Assembly: GCF_006439015.1 (NCBI RefSeq)
Contig: NZ_RCZG01000011.1
Span: 62,001 to 126,000, forward strand
Direction of reading: 5' to 3'
Length of the DNA stretch: 64,000 nucleotides
From: Mycolicibacterium hodleri
Lineage (GTDB): Bacteria > Actinomycetota > Actinomycetes > Mycobacteriales > Mycobacteriaceae
The notes beneath the pieces are model-generated. The model worked only from the letters and a program-made list of their open reading frames with translations, searched no databases and was not told the origin of the DNA. The position numbers were made by a program, and so were the translations under genes. Shown piece after piece: positions 17,753 to 27,329 of the stretch; position 1 is the first letter of the stretch; each line of letters opens with the position of its first letter.

Positions 17753-18171
17753 GCACGTTCAGCGACGTCAAACGCCGATGGGCGCGCTGGCGGGACGGGC
17801 TGCGGGAGCGCAGGACGGCGGACCTCACCTACCGCATCACCGTCGGCGTCGTCGGCCTGGTGGTGCTCGGACTTGGGATTCTCGCCATCCCGTACCCCGG
17901 ACCCGGTTGGGCGATCGTGTTCATTGGACTGGCGATACTGGGGACCGAGTTCGAGTGGGCACACCGACTCCTGAAGTACACCCGGGAGCGCTACGACCGG
18001 TTCATGGACTGGTTCAAGGCCCAGGGGCTGTGGGTGAAGGTGCTCGGTTTCATGTTCACCGCAGCGATCGTGGCGGTGACCTTGTGGTTGCTGGGGGCGC
18101 TCAGCTTCGCCGCGGGCCTGGTCGGCGTCGAGCAGCCGTGGTTGAAGAGCCCCATCGGCCTGGGGTCCTGA
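17749..18171 (+). CDS. TIGR02611 family membrane protein
   Basis: This 140-residue protein has two transmembrane stretches near residues 27-60 (VGVVGLVVLGLGILAI and GWAIVFIGLAILGT) and a third near 98-122. The PYPGPGWAIVF motif is diagnostic of the TIGR02611 family, which lies upstream of thrS in many actinobacteria. GTG 17749 overlaps the thioesterase stop. Function unknown. Confidence 0.85.
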   Translation: MSTFSDVKRRWARWRDGLRERRTADLTYRITVGVVGLVVLGLGILAIPYPGPGWAIVFIGLAILGTEFEWAHRLLKYTRERYDRFMDWFKAQGLWVKVLGFMFTAAIVAVTLWLLGALSFAAGLVGVEQPWLKSPIGLGS

Positions 18172-18216
18172 ACACCAGCACCGATAACATGGTCGCGTTC
18201 AGCCGCCCGCATCCCT

Positions 18217-18287
18217 CGGATCGTTCGCCCACCCACCCCCCGGATCGTTCGCCCACCCACCCCCCGACCGTTCGCCCACCCACCCCC
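18217..18287 (+). repeat. 24-bp direct tandem repeat in the thrS leader, three copies
   Basis: Two identical 24-bp copies (18217-18240 and 18241-18264) and a diverged 23-bp third copy (18265-18287) share the core gttcgcccacccacccccc. They sit between the membrane gene and the thrS ribosome site. No T-box anticodon or antiterminator structure was recognised. Confidence 0.85.
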
Positions 18288-18305
18288 CGACGAGGAGACC
18301 CACCG

Positions 18306-20360
18306 ATGACCGCCGCCGCAAGCCTTGCCCCAGCAGCCCCGATCCGGGTCGCTGCAGGGACCACCGCGGGCGCGGCCGTTCGCGACGCCGGCCTGCCCAG
18401 CCGCGGGGCGCCCGATGCAGTCGTCGTGGTGCGAGACGCCGAGGGCCAATTGCGGGACCTGTCCTGGGTGCCAGGCGAGGACGTCGAAGTGACCCCCGTC
18501 GGGGCCGACACCGAGGACGGCCGCAGCGTGATCCGCCACTCGGCGGCACACGTCCTGGCCCAGGCCGTCCAGGGCCTGTTCCCCGAGGCGAAGCTGGGCA
18601 TCGGGCCACCGATCACCGACGGCTTCTACTACGACTTCGACGTGCCGCGTGCGTTCACGCCCGACGACCTGGCGGCGCTGGAGAAGCGAATGCGCCAAAT
18701 CGTCAAGGACGGCCAGTTGTTCGACCGCCGCGTCTACGGATCGAAGGAAGAGGCCCGCGAAGACCTCGCCGACGAGCCGTACAAGCTCGAGCTCGTCGAC
18801 GACAAGTCCGGCGACGCAGAAGTGATGGAGGTTGGCGGCGACGAGCTGACCGCCTATGACAACCTCAATCCGCGCACCCGCGAACGCATCTGGGGTGACC
18901 TGTGCCGCGGCCCGCACATTCCGACCACGCGGTACATTCCCGCGTTCAAGTTGACCCGATCCTCGGCCGCCTATTGGCGTGGCGACCAGGAGAACGCCAG
19001 CCTTCAGCGCATCTACGGCACCGCATGGGAGTCGCAGGAAGCGCTCGACCGACACGTCGAACTTCTCGAACAAGCGGCCCTTCGCGACCACCGCAAGCTC
19101 GGCGCCGAACTGGACCTCTTCAGTTTTCCCGACGAAATCGGTTCGGGCCTCCCGGTCTTCCACCCCAAGGGCGGGATCATCAGGCGAGAACTCGAGGACT
19201 ACTCACGCCGCAAGCACATCGAGGCGGGGTACGAGTTCGTCAACACCCCGCACATCACCAAGGCGCAGTTGTTCCACACCTCGGGGCACCTTGACTGGTA
19301 CGCCGACGGGATGTTTCCCCCGATGCACATCGATGCCGAGTACGACGAGGACGGATCGGTGCGCAAGCCGGGTCAGGACTACTACCTGAAGCCGATGAAC
19401 TGCCCGATGCACTGCCTGATCTTCCGGGCTCGCGGGCGTTCATACCGCGAACTTCCCTTGCGCGCCTTCGAGTTCGGATCCGTCTACCGCTATGAGAAGT
19501 CCGGCGTCGTACACGGCTTGACGCGAGTCCGAGGCCTCACCATGGACGACGCCCACATCTTCTGCACCCGCGACCAGATGCGCGGCGAGCTCACCTCGTT
19601 GCTGCGATTCATCATCGACCTGCTCGGCGATTACGGCCTGGACGACTTCTACCTCGAGCTGTCCACCAAGGATCCGAAGAAGTTCGTCGGCTCGGACGAG
19701 ATCTGGGAGGAGGCCACCACCACTCTCGCCGAGGTGGCCGCCGAATCGGGCCTCGAACTGATACCCGACCCCGGTGGCGCCGCGTTCTACGGGCCGAAGA
19801 TCTCCGTCCAGGCCAGGGACGCGCTCGGTCGCAGTTGGCAGATGTCCACGATCCAGCTGGACTTCAACTTCCCCGAGCGGTTCGAGCTGGAATACACCGC
19901 AGCCGATGGCAGCCGCCAGCGCCCGGTGATGATCCACCGCGCTCTGTTCGGGTCCATCGAACGGTTCTTCGGAATCCTCACCGAGCACTACGCCGGCGCC
20001 TTCCCCGCGTGGCTGGCGCCAGTCCAGGTGGTGGGCATACCGGTCGCCGATGCGCACATTCCCTACCTCGAAGATGTTGCCGCGCAACTGAAGGCGCGCG
20101 GCATTCGGGTAGACGTCGACTCCAGTGACGACCGGATGGCCAAGAAGATCGTCACCCAGACCAACCAGAAGGTCCCGTTCATGTTGCTCGCGGGTGACCG
20201 CGACGTGGAGGCGGGCGCGGTCAGCTTCCGGTTCGGCGATCGCACCCAGATCAACGGTGTCTCGCGGGATACCGCCGTGGAGGCCATCGTGGACTGGGTC
20301 AGCCGCCGAGAGAACGCCGCTCCCACAGCCGAACTCGTCGCCGAATCGGTGTCGGTGTGA
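18306..20360 (+). CDS. thrS: threonyl-tRNA synthetase
   Basis: This 684-residue class II aminoacyl-tRNA synthetase charges tRNA-Thr. In order it has an N-terminal TGS-like region, the editing domain with HSAAHVLAQAV (HxxxH), the catalytic core with motif 2 (FRARGRSYRELPLRAFEFGSVYR split across about 410-432), and the C-terminal anticodon domain ending at VDWVSRRE. ATG 18306 follows GAGGAG, and the N-terminus then lines up with the mycobacterial enzyme. The open frame upstream is a read-through of the leader repeats. It heads the PIM lipid operon by a 4-base overlap with the HIT gene. Confidence 0.96.
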   Translation: MTAAASLAPAAPIRVAAGTTAGAAVRDAGLPSRGAPDAVVVVRDAEGQLRDLSWVPGEDVEVTPVGADTEDGRSVIRHSAAHVLAQAVQGLFPEAKLGIGPPITDGFYYDFDVPRAFTPDDLAALEKRMRQIVKDGQLFDRRVYGSKEEAREDLADEPYKLELVDDKSGDAEVMEVGGDELTAYDNLNPRTRERIWGDLCRGPHIPTTRYIPAFKLTRSSAAYWRGDQENASLQRIYGTAWESQEALDRHVELLEQAALRDHRKLGAELDLFSFPDEIGSGLPVFHPKGGIIRRELEDYSRRKHIEAGYEFVNTPHITKAQLFHTSGHLDWYADGMFPPMHIDAEYDEDGSVRKPGQDYYLKPMNCPMHCLIFRARGRSYRELPLRAFEFGSVYRYEKSGVVHGLTRVRGLTMDDAHIFCTRDQMRGELTSLLRFIIDLLGDYGLDDFYLELSTKDPKKFVGSDEIWEEATTTLAEVAAESGLELIPDPGGAAFYGPKISVQARDALGRSWQMSTIQLDFNFPERFELEYTAADGSRQRPVMIHRALFGSIERFFGILTEHYAGAFPAWLAPVQVVGIPVADAHIPYLEDVAAQLKARGIRVDVDSSDDRMAKKIVTQTNQKVPFMLLAGDRDVEAGAVSFRFGDRTQINGVSRDTAVEAIVDWVSRRENAAPTAELVAESVSV

Positions 20361-20914
20361 CAGTGGATCCCGAGCAGACCATCACCGACCGCGGCATCGG
20401 CGACCCCGATCACCTGCAGAGGCTGTGGACGCCGCACCGGATGAACTACATCGCCGAAGCGAAGGTCGAGGGCGGTTCGACGTCGTCGTCCGAACCGTTC
20501 AGCGACATCCCGACGATGTCGGACGAGGACGGTTTGGTCATCGCGCGCGGTGAACTCGTCTACGCCGTGCTCAACCTCTACCCCTACAACCCCGGCCATC
20601 TCATGGTGGTCCCGTACCGGCGGGTCTCGGAACTCGAAGATCTCACCGGCGCAGAGAGCGCCGAGTTGATGGCCTTTGCACAGAAGTCGATTCGGGTGAT
20701 CAAGGTCGTCTCCCGGCCGCACGGTTTCAACGTCGGACTCAATCTCGGACACTCGGCAGGCGGAAGCCTCGCCGAGCATCTGCACATGCACGTCGTGCCT
20801 CGGTGGGGCGGTGACGCGAACTTCATCACCATCATCGGCGACTCGAAGGTCATCCCTCAGTTGCTGCGTGACACCCGTCAGTTGCTGGCGACGGAGTGGG
20901 CGGCGCAGGCGTGA
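20357..20914 (+). CDS. HIT-domain protein, Ap4A phosphorylase-like (Rv2613c type)
   Basis: This 185-residue protein carries the histidine triad HLHMHVVPRW near residue 140. The upstream segment NLYPYNPGHLMVVPYRRV is the nucleotide-binding strand of the family. The M. tuberculosis counterpart at this position, Rv2613c, has been reported as a diadenosine tetraphosphate phosphorylase. GTG 20357 overlaps the thrS stop, which pairs an Ap4A-forming synthetase with an Ap4A-degrading enzyme. It also overlaps pgsA1 by 4 bases. Confidence 0.92.
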   Translation: MTVDPEQTITDRGIGDPDHLQRLWTPHRMNYIAEAKVEGGSTSSSEPFSDIPTMSDEDGLVIARGELVYAVLNLYPYNPGHLMVVPYRRVSELEDLTGAESAELMAFAQKSIRVIKVVSRPHGFNVGLNLGHSAGGSLAEHLHMHVVPRWGGDANFITIIGDSKVIPQLLRDTRQLLATEWAAQA

Positions 20915-21591
20915 GCGACTTCTACCTGCTGACCCGGGCGGCGTACGCCAAGCTGAGCCGTCCAGTGGCGAAGGCCTCGCTGCGCATGGGACTCACCCCG
21001 GACAGCATCACCATCATCGGGACTGCGGGCACCGTGATCGCGGCGCTCACGCTGTTCCCGATCGGGCAATTGTGGTGGGGCGCCTTCGCGGTATTCGTGT
21101 TCGTTCTGGCGGACATGCTCGACGGGGCGATGGCGCGCGAACGCGGCTTCAGCACACCCTTCGGTGGGGTGCTGGATGCGACGTGCGACCGAATCGGTGA
21201 CGGCGCGATCTTCTGCGGCCTGCTGTGGTGGGCCGCATTCGGGCTGCACAGCGCCTCGCTGGCGGTGGCGACGATGATCTCGTTGGTTACGTCGCAGGTC
21301 ATCTCCTACATCAAGGCAAGGGCCGAGGCCAACGGACTCAAGGGGGACGGCGGGTTCATCGAGCGGCCGGAGAGGCTGATCATCGTCCTGCTCGGCGCCG
21401 GCCTGTCGGGGGTCTCGTTCCTACACGTGCCATGGTTGCTGCCCGTCGCGATGTGGGCGTTGGCGGTGGCCAGCCTGATCACCCTGGGGCAGCGGTTGCA
21501 CTCCGTCCGCACCTCGCCCGGCGCGACCGACCCCTTGGATACCAAGCCGCTGCCCCCCAACGATTCCGAAGAGGAAGCGAGGGAGTCGTGA
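20911..21591 (+). CDS. pgsA1: phosphatidylinositol phosphate synthase
   Basis: This 226-residue membrane enzyme joins CDP-diacylglycerol to inositol-1-phosphate, the first step toward PI and PIMs. The CDP-alcohol phosphotransferase motif is complete: D68-x2-D71-G72-x2-A75-R76-x8-G85-x3-D89-x3-D93. Several transmembrane helices follow. GTG 20911 overlaps the HIT gene by 4 bases and excludes the MGGAG extension. It is directly before patA and pimA, as in other mycobacteria. Confidence 0.95.
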   Translation: MSDFYLLTRAAYAKLSRPVAKASLRMGLTPDSITIIGTAGTVIAALTLFPIGQLWWGAFAVFVFVLADMLDGAMARERGFSTPFGGVLDATCDRIGDGAIFCGLLWWAAFGLHSASLAVATMISLVTSQVISYIKARAEANGLKGDGGFIERPERLIIVLLGAGLSGVSFLHVPWLLPVAMWALAVASLITLGQRLHSVRTSPGATDPLDTKPLPPNDSEEEARES

Positions 21592-22601
21592 GCACGCCGG
21601 CGGCAGGCCTGCCGAAGGTGCGGGGGTTTCGGCTTCCCCTCGGTGGCCAACTGTCGGACCTTGGTTACGCCGCGGGATGGCGGGTGGTTCGCGCGATGCC
21701 AGAGTTCGCTGCTCGCAACGCCTTCGAGGCCGGCGCCCTCTACGCCTCGCGTGGCGGTGGACCCGAGCAGCTGCGCAAGAACCTGGCTCGGGTGCTCGAC
21801 GTGGTGCCTGCCGAGGTGCCGGGCAGCCTGATCCGTGCTTCGCTGGCTTCCTACGCACGATATTGGCGGGAGGCATTCCGGTTGCCGTCGATGAATCACC
21901 AGGTGCTGGTCCGCCGACTCGACGAGGCGTCTATCGGTGGTGAGCACGTCGCAGCTGCTTTGAACGCGGGCCGCGGAGCCATCCTCGCGCTTCCGCACAG
22001 CGGCAACTGGGACATGGCCGGGCTGTGGCTCACCAACACCCACGGCCGCTTCGCCACGGTCGCCGAGCGGCTCAAGCCCGAATCGTTGTACGAGCGCTTC
22101 GTCGACTATCGCGAGAGCCTGGGGTTCGAAGTGCTACCCCTGACCGGTGGTTCCCGACCACCCTTCGACATCCTGACCGAGCGGCTCCGCGGCAACGGTC
22201 TCGTCTGCCTGATGTCCGATCGCGACCTGACCAAGTCCGGCGTGCGGGTCAATCTGTTCGGCGAGCCGACGATGCTGCCCGCGGGCCCAGCCAAGTTGGC
22301 CCTTGCGACCGGTGCTGCACTGCTGCCCGCGCACTCGCACTTCGAACCCGACGTCGCCGTGACCTCCATCAGCCCGCGGCTGGACACCTCGTCAGGAGAC
22401 GTCACGACCATCACCCAGATGCTGGCCGACCAGTTCGGCACCAACATCGCCGCCCATCCCGCCGACTGGCACATGATGCAGCCCCAGTGGGTCGCCGACC
22501 TGTCGGAGGAACGTCGTGCCCGGCTTGGCGCTGGGGCTTTCGCCCCTGGTGCGGACGAGCGCAGCGGCTCTGATGTCGACGGGGTCGGAGGACAGACCTG
22601 A
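21588..22601 (+). CDS. patA: phosphatidylinositol mannoside acyltransferase
   Basis: This 337-residue protein of the lipid A biosynthesis acyltransferase family acylates the mannose added by PimA. The HX4D catalytic motif is H137-S-G-N-W-D142 (LPHSGNWDMAG). GTG 21588 overlaps the pgsA1 stop by 4 bases and begins STPAAGLPKVRG; the longer frame is a shadow of pgsA1. The position between pgsA1 and pimA matches Rv2611c. It probably acts at the inner face of the plasma membrane. Confidence 0.94.
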   Translation: MSTPAAGLPKVRGFRLPLGGQLSDLGYAAGWRVVRAMPEFAARNAFEAGALYASRGGGPEQLRKNLARVLDVVPAEVPGSLIRASLASYARYWREAFRLPSMNHQVLVRRLDEASIGGEHVAAALNAGRGAILALPHSGNWDMAGLWLTNTHGRFATVAERLKPESLYERFVDYRESLGFEVLPLTGGSRPPFDILTERLRGNGLVCLMSDRDLTKSGVRVNLFGEPTMLPAGPAKLALATGAALLPAHSHFEPDVAVTSISPRLDTSSGDVTTITQMLADQFGTNIAAHPADWHMMQPQWVADLSEERRARLGAGAFAPGADERSGSDVDGVGGQT

Positions 22602-23815
22602 TGCGGATCGGGATGGTGTGCCCCTACTCCTTCGACGTGCCGGGCGGTGTGCAGGCTCACGTACTGCAACTCGCCGAGGTGATGCGTAGCTATGGGCACC
22701 ACGTGAGCGTCCTGGCGCCGTCGTCGCCGGAGGCACATCTGCCCGACTACGTCGTATCCGGAGGCAAGGCGGTGGCCATCCCGTACAACGGGTCCGTCGC
22801 ACGATTGCGGTTCGGCCCGGCGGCGCACCGCAAGGTCAAGAAGTGGTTAGTCGAGGGTGACTTCGACGTGCTACACATCCACGAGCCGAACGCACCGAGC
22901 CTGTCGATGCTCGCATTGATGATCGCGGAGGGACCGATCGTCGCGACGTTCCATACGTCGACCACGAAGTCGTTGACGCTCAGTGTCTTTCAGGGCATCC
23001 TCCGGCCCTGGCACGAGAAGATCGTCGGCCGAATCGCGGTCTCCGACCTGGCCAGGCGCTGGCAGATGGAAGCGCTGGGTTCGGACGCCGTCGAGATCCC
23101 CAACGGCGTCGACGTCGACTCGTTCGCGTCGGCGCCCACGCTCGACGGTTACCCACGGCCAGGCAAGGCGGTGCTGTTCCTTGGCCGGTTCGACGAACCT
23201 CGCAAGGGGATGGCCCTCCTTCTGGGTGCGTTGCCCGCGTTGGTCGAGTCCTTCCCCGACGTCGAGGTCCTCGTCGTCGGCCGCGGTGACGAGGAGGAGT
23301 TGACGGCGGAAGCGGGTGAGCTGGCCTCCCACCTGCGCTTCCTCGGACTCGTGGACGATGCCGAGAAGGCGTCTGCGATGGCCAGCGTCGACGTGTACTG
23401 CGCCCCGAACACCGGCGGAGAGAGTTTCGGCATCGTCCTCGTCGAGGCCATGGCTGCGGGAACAGCCGTGGTGGCGAGCGATCTCGATGCCTTCCGCCGG
23501 GTGCTCGAGGACGGCTCGGCGGGCCGACTGGTACCGGTCGACGACTCCGCTGCGCTGGCTGCGGCACTGATCGAGGTGCTTGGTGACGACGTCGGCCGCC
23601 GCCGATACATCGACGCGGCGACCAAGGCGGTACACAGGTACGACTGGTCCGTGGTAGCGCTGGAGATCCTGCGCGTATACGAGACGGTCGCAGGCGCGGG
23701 CGGCAAGGTGCGGGTGGCGGGCACTGCGGGCGAGGGTGAATCGACGGGTAGCCGACGACCTACGCGCAAACGCAAGAGGGCCGACGATAGGCAAGCCGCA
23801 GGAGACATCGCGTGA
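22601..23815 (+). CDS. pimA: phosphatidylinositol alpha-mannosyltransferase
   Basis: This 404-residue GT-B glycosyltransferase (family GT4) transfers mannose from GDP-mannose to the 2-position of PI. It begins MRIGMVCPYSFDVPGGVQ, the acceptor-side loop. The donor-site segment GGESFGIVLVEAMAAGTAVVAS contains the EX7E-type glutamates. The basic C-terminal tail (STGSRRPTRKRKRADDR) is longer than needed for the fold. ATG 22601 shares one base with the patA stop (TGATG). Confidence 0.96.
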   Translation: MRIGMVCPYSFDVPGGVQAHVLQLAEVMRSYGHHVSVLAPSSPEAHLPDYVVSGGKAVAIPYNGSVARLRFGPAAHRKVKKWLVEGDFDVLHIHEPNAPSLSMLALMIAEGPIVATFHTSTTKSLTLSVFQGILRPWHEKIVGRIAVSDLARRWQMEALGSDAVEIPNGVDVDSFASAPTLDGYPRPGKAVLFLGRFDEPRKGMALLLGALPALVESFPDVEVLVVGRGDEEELTAEAGELASHLRFLGLVDDAEKASAMASVDVYCAPNTGGESFGIVLVEAMAAGTAVVASDLDAFRRVLEDGSAGRLVPVDDSAALAAALIEVLGDDVGRRRYIDAATKAVHRYDWSVVALEILRVYETVAGAGGKVRVAGTAGEGESTGSRRPTRKRKRADDRQAAGDIA

Positions 23816-24840
23816 TCACTTGGCTCGTGGTCATTGGACTCGTCCTACTGGCGCTGGCGTTGTTGGTCGGCGGCGTATGGGCGTTCCAGACGGCCCACCG
23901 GCTTGACCGCCTGCACGTTCGCTACGACCTCTCCTGGCAGGCGCTCGACGCCATCCTGGCTCGGCGGGCAGTCGTCGCGCGGGCAGTCGCGACCGACGCC
24001 TACGGCAACGGCGCTGCCGGTAGGCAGTTGGCCGCCTTGGCCGACGCCGCCGAGCGAGCTCCGCGGACAGCTCGCGAAGCCGCGGAAAACGAGCTGTCGA
24101 CTGCGCTCGCCGCAGTGGATCCCGCATCGCTACCGGTGGCGTTGGTGGCGGAGATGGCGGACGCCGAGGCGCGCGTGCTTTTGGGGCGCCGTTTCCACAA
24201 CGATGCCGTGCGTGACACCCTGGCGTTGCGGGAACGACCGCTGGTGCGGCGGCTGCGTCTCGGCGGAACTGCTCCGATGCCAAGCTATTTCGAGATCGCC
24301 GAACGGGCTGCGCAGCGGTCCGTCGGTCAGCAGATCTACAAGCGGACGTCCGCGCGCGTCGTGCTGCTGGACGAGTTGGGATACGTACTCCTGTTCTGCG
24401 GCTCCGATCCTGCGAGCGACGACGCGCCGCGGTGGTGGTTCACCGTGGGTGGCGCTGTCGAGCCGGGTGAGACGCTCCCCGATGCAGCCGTTCGCGAGCT
24501 GGCGGAGGAGACTGGGCTGCGCGTGAGCAGGGCCGACCTGGTGGGGCCGGTGTGGAAGCGCGAAGCCGTCTTCGACTTCAATGGCGCGGTGATCCGTAGC
24601 GAGGAGATGTTCTTCGTCTATCGCACGTTGCGATTCGAACCGTCTACGGCCGGCTTCACGCCGCTGGAGGACCGCACCATCCACGGCCACCGCTGGTGTG
24701 ACGCGGAGGCGATCGCGCTACTGGTGGACGGCGGCGAGACGGTCTACCCGCTGCAGCTCGGCGATCTCCTCGCCGAGGCCAATGCGCTGGCCGCGCCTGG
24801 GTCCGCGGGATTGACCCGAGACTTGCAATCGATCCGATAG
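23812..24840 (+). CDS. membrane-anchored NUDIX hydrolase (Rv2609c type)
   Basis: This 342-residue protein has one N-terminal transmembrane helix (ITWLVVIGLVLLALALLVGG), a helical middle, and a NUDIX domain. Its box is GAVEPGETLPDAAVRELAEE followed by TGL, with all the Gx5Ex7REUxEExGU residues. The substrate is some nucleoside diphosphate derivative, not identifiable here. GTG 23812 overlaps pimA by 4 bases, and it ends the PIM operon. Confidence 0.9.
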   Translation: MITWLVVIGLVLLALALLVGGVWAFQTAHRLDRLHVRYDLSWQALDAILARRAVVARAVATDAYGNGAAGRQLAALADAAERAPRTAREAAENELSTALAAVDPASLPVALVAEMADAEARVLLGRRFHNDAVRDTLALRERPLVRRLRLGGTAPMPSYFEIAERAAQRSVGQQIYKRTSARVVLLDELGYVLLFCGSDPASDDAPRWWFTVGGAVEPGETLPDAAVRELAEETGLRVSRADLVGPVWKREAVFDFNGAVIRSEEMFFVYRTLRFEPSTAGFTPLEDRTIHGHRWCDAEAIALLVDGGETVYPLQLGDLLAEANALAAPGSAGLTRDLQSIR

Positions 24841-24890
24841 CCGGCCGTAAGAACTGCGGATTCAAACCGACTTGGCGGGGCCACTAGAGT

Positions 24891-24906
24891 AAATCAGTAC
24901 TGATTT
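24891..24906. promoter_or_regulatory. perfect 16-bp palindrome upstream of pdxS
   Basis: The sequence aaatcagtactgattt is identical to its reverse complement. It ends 13 bases before the pdxS start and just precedes the AAGGAG ribosome site. A possible -35/-10 pair, TTCAAA (24861) and TAGAGT (24885) with 18-bp spacing, would place it at the transcription start. It is a strong operator candidate; the binding protein is unknown. Confidence 0.5.
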
Positions 24907-24919
24907 GAAGGAGATAGCC

Positions 24920-25819
<900 letters not shown>

Positions 25820-25830
25820 ATACTGCGGCA

Positions 25831-26679
25831 ATGTCGATCGAAGAGATCCTCGACCTCGAGCAGCTCGAGGTCAACATCTATCGAGGTGGTGTGTTCAGCC
25901 CGGAATCCGGGTTCCTGCAACGCACGTTCGGTGGCCATGTCGCCGGTCAATCGCTGGTGTCCGCGGTGCGCACCGTCGATCCGCGCTACCAGGTGCATTC
26001 ACTCCACGGCTATTTCCTGCGACCCGGAGATGCCAAGGCGCCCGCGGTGTACATCGTGGAGCGACTCCGAGACGGTGGTTCGTTCGCCACGCGACGGGTC
26101 AACGCAGTCCAGCACGGCAAGACCATCTTCTCGATGTCGGCGTCCTTCCAGACCGATCAAAGCGGTATCGAGCACCAGGACGCCATGCCCGCGGCGCCCC
26201 CGCCCGACGATCTGCCGGGGTTCCGTTCGGGCAAGGGCATCTTCGACGACGCCGGCTTCGCACAGTTTGCCGAGTGGGATGTCCGCATCGTGCCGCGAGA
26301 TCAGGTGGCCCTCCTGCCGGGAAAGGCCTCGCAACAGCAGGTCTGGTTCCGGCACACCGATCCGCTGCCCGACGATCCGGTGCTGCACATCTGCGCGCTC
26401 GCCTACCTGAGCGATCTGACGCTGTTGGGTTCGGCGCAGGTAAATCACCCCGAGGAGCGCAAGCACCTGATGGTCGCGTCGTTGGATCACGCGATGTGGT
26501 TCATGCGTCCATTCCGGGCCGACGAGTGGCTGCTGTACGACCAGTCCTCGCCATCGGCGTGCGGCGGCCGCTCGCTGACGGAGGGCAAGCTCTTCAACCA
26601 GTACGGAGAGATGGTCGCCTCGGTGATGCAGGAGGGTCTGACCCGCTACGTTCGCGACTTCACTCCACCGGTTACGTGA
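25831..26679 (+). CDS. tesB: acyl-CoA thioesterase II (TesB family)
   Basis: This 282-residue double-hotdog protein hydrolyses acyl-CoA. It begins MSIEEILDLEQLEVNIYRG and contains GGHVAGQSLVSAVRTV and VHSLHGYFLRPGD in the first hotdog; DHAMWFMRPFRADEWLLYDQ lies in the second. ATG 25831 is 11 bp after pdxS. It overlaps pdxT by 4 bases, so the insertion of tesB inside pdxST is an operon and not a chance interruption. The same order occurs at Rv2606c-Rv2604c. Confidence 0.93.
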   Translation: MSIEEILDLEQLEVNIYRGGVFSPESGFLQRTFGGHVAGQSLVSAVRTVDPRYQVHSLHGYFLRPGDAKAPAVYIVERLRDGGSFATRRVNAVQHGKTIFSMSASFQTDQSGIEHQDAMPAAPPPDDLPGFRSGKGIFDDAGFAQFAEWDVRIVPRDQVALLPGKASQQQVWFRHTDPLPDDPVLHICALAYLSDLTLLGSAQVNHPEERKHLMVASLDHAMWFMRPFRADEWLLYDQSSPSACGGRSLTEGKLFNQYGEMVASVMQEGLTRYVRDFTPPVT

Positions 26680-27257
26680 CGGCGCGCGTCGGTGTCCTCG
26701 CGCTGCAGGGCGACACCCGGGAGCACCTTGCGGCGCTGACCGAGGCCGGTGCCCAGGCAGTCACCGTGCGGCGGCGAGCCGAGTTGGACTCGGTGGACGC
26801 CCTGGTGATCCCCGGCGGCGAATCGACGGCCATGAGCAAGCTGCTGCGTGAATTCGAACTGCTGGAGCCGCTGCGCGCACGGCTGGCCGACGGCATGCCC
26901 GCCTACGGATCGTGCGCGGGGATGATCCTCCTGGCGACGGAGATCGCCGACGCCGGTGTGCCGGGCCGAGAGGCCTTGCCACTTGGTGCGATCGACATGA
27001 CCGTGCGGCGCAATGCCTTTGGCAGACAAGTCGACTCGTTCGAGGGCGACATCGCCTTCGACGGGCTGGAGGGTTCTGTGCACGCGGTGTTCATCCGGGC
27101 GCCGTGGGTCGAGCGGGTCGGACCGGGGGTCGAGGTGTTGGCGCGAGCCGCGGGGCACCCGGTCGCGGTGCGCCAGGGGCGAACGTTGGCGACGGCATTC
27201 CACCCCGAGATGACCGGCGATCGTCGCGTACACCGCCTCTTCGTCGACTCCCTTTAG
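26676..27257 (+). CDS. pdxT: pyridoxal 5'-phosphate synthase glutaminase subunit
   Basis: This 193-residue class I glutaminase makes ammonia for PdxS. The catalytic triad is Cys80 (YGSCAGM), His176 and Glu178 (FHPEM); the oxyanion segment GGES is at 47-50. GTG 26676 overlaps the tesB stop (GTGA). The much longer open frame that includes it is a shadow of tesB and pdxS. Confidence 0.96.
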   Translation: MTARVGVLALQGDTREHLAALTEAGAQAVTVRRRAELDSVDALVIPGGESTAMSKLLREFELLEPLRARLADGMPAYGSCAGMILLATEIADAGVPGREALPLGAIDMTVRRNAFGRQVDSFEGDIAFDGLEGSVHAVFIRAPWVERVGPGVEVLARAAGHPVAVRQGRTLATAFHPEMTGDRRVHRLFVDSL

Positions 27258-27266
27258 CTCAAACCC

Positions 27267-27329
27267 CGTTGAGATAGCGTCCACGGTCATCAAATGCGAG
27301 GAATCGCGACTTTCAGTGCTATCTCAACG
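27267..27329. repeat. 12-bp perfect inverted repeat between convergent genes
   Basis: CGTTGAGATAGC at 27267-27278 and GCTATCTCAACG at 27318-27329 are exact reverse complements separated by 39 bp. They follow the pdxT stop and the right arm covers the CocE-type hydrolase stop. It may act as a two-way terminator, or be a copy of a dispersed intergenic repeat. There is no T-tract. Confidence 0.7.

Noticed and set aside
17778..18305. N-terminal extension of threonyl-tRNA synthetase
   Set aside because: It crosses the membrane protein gene in another frame and the leader repeats; ATG 18306 has a ribosome site and the expected N-terminus.
18177..18305. T-box riboswitch in front of thrS
   Set aside because: No specifier loop, T-box sequence or terminator/antiterminator pair was recognised; only tandem repeats are present.
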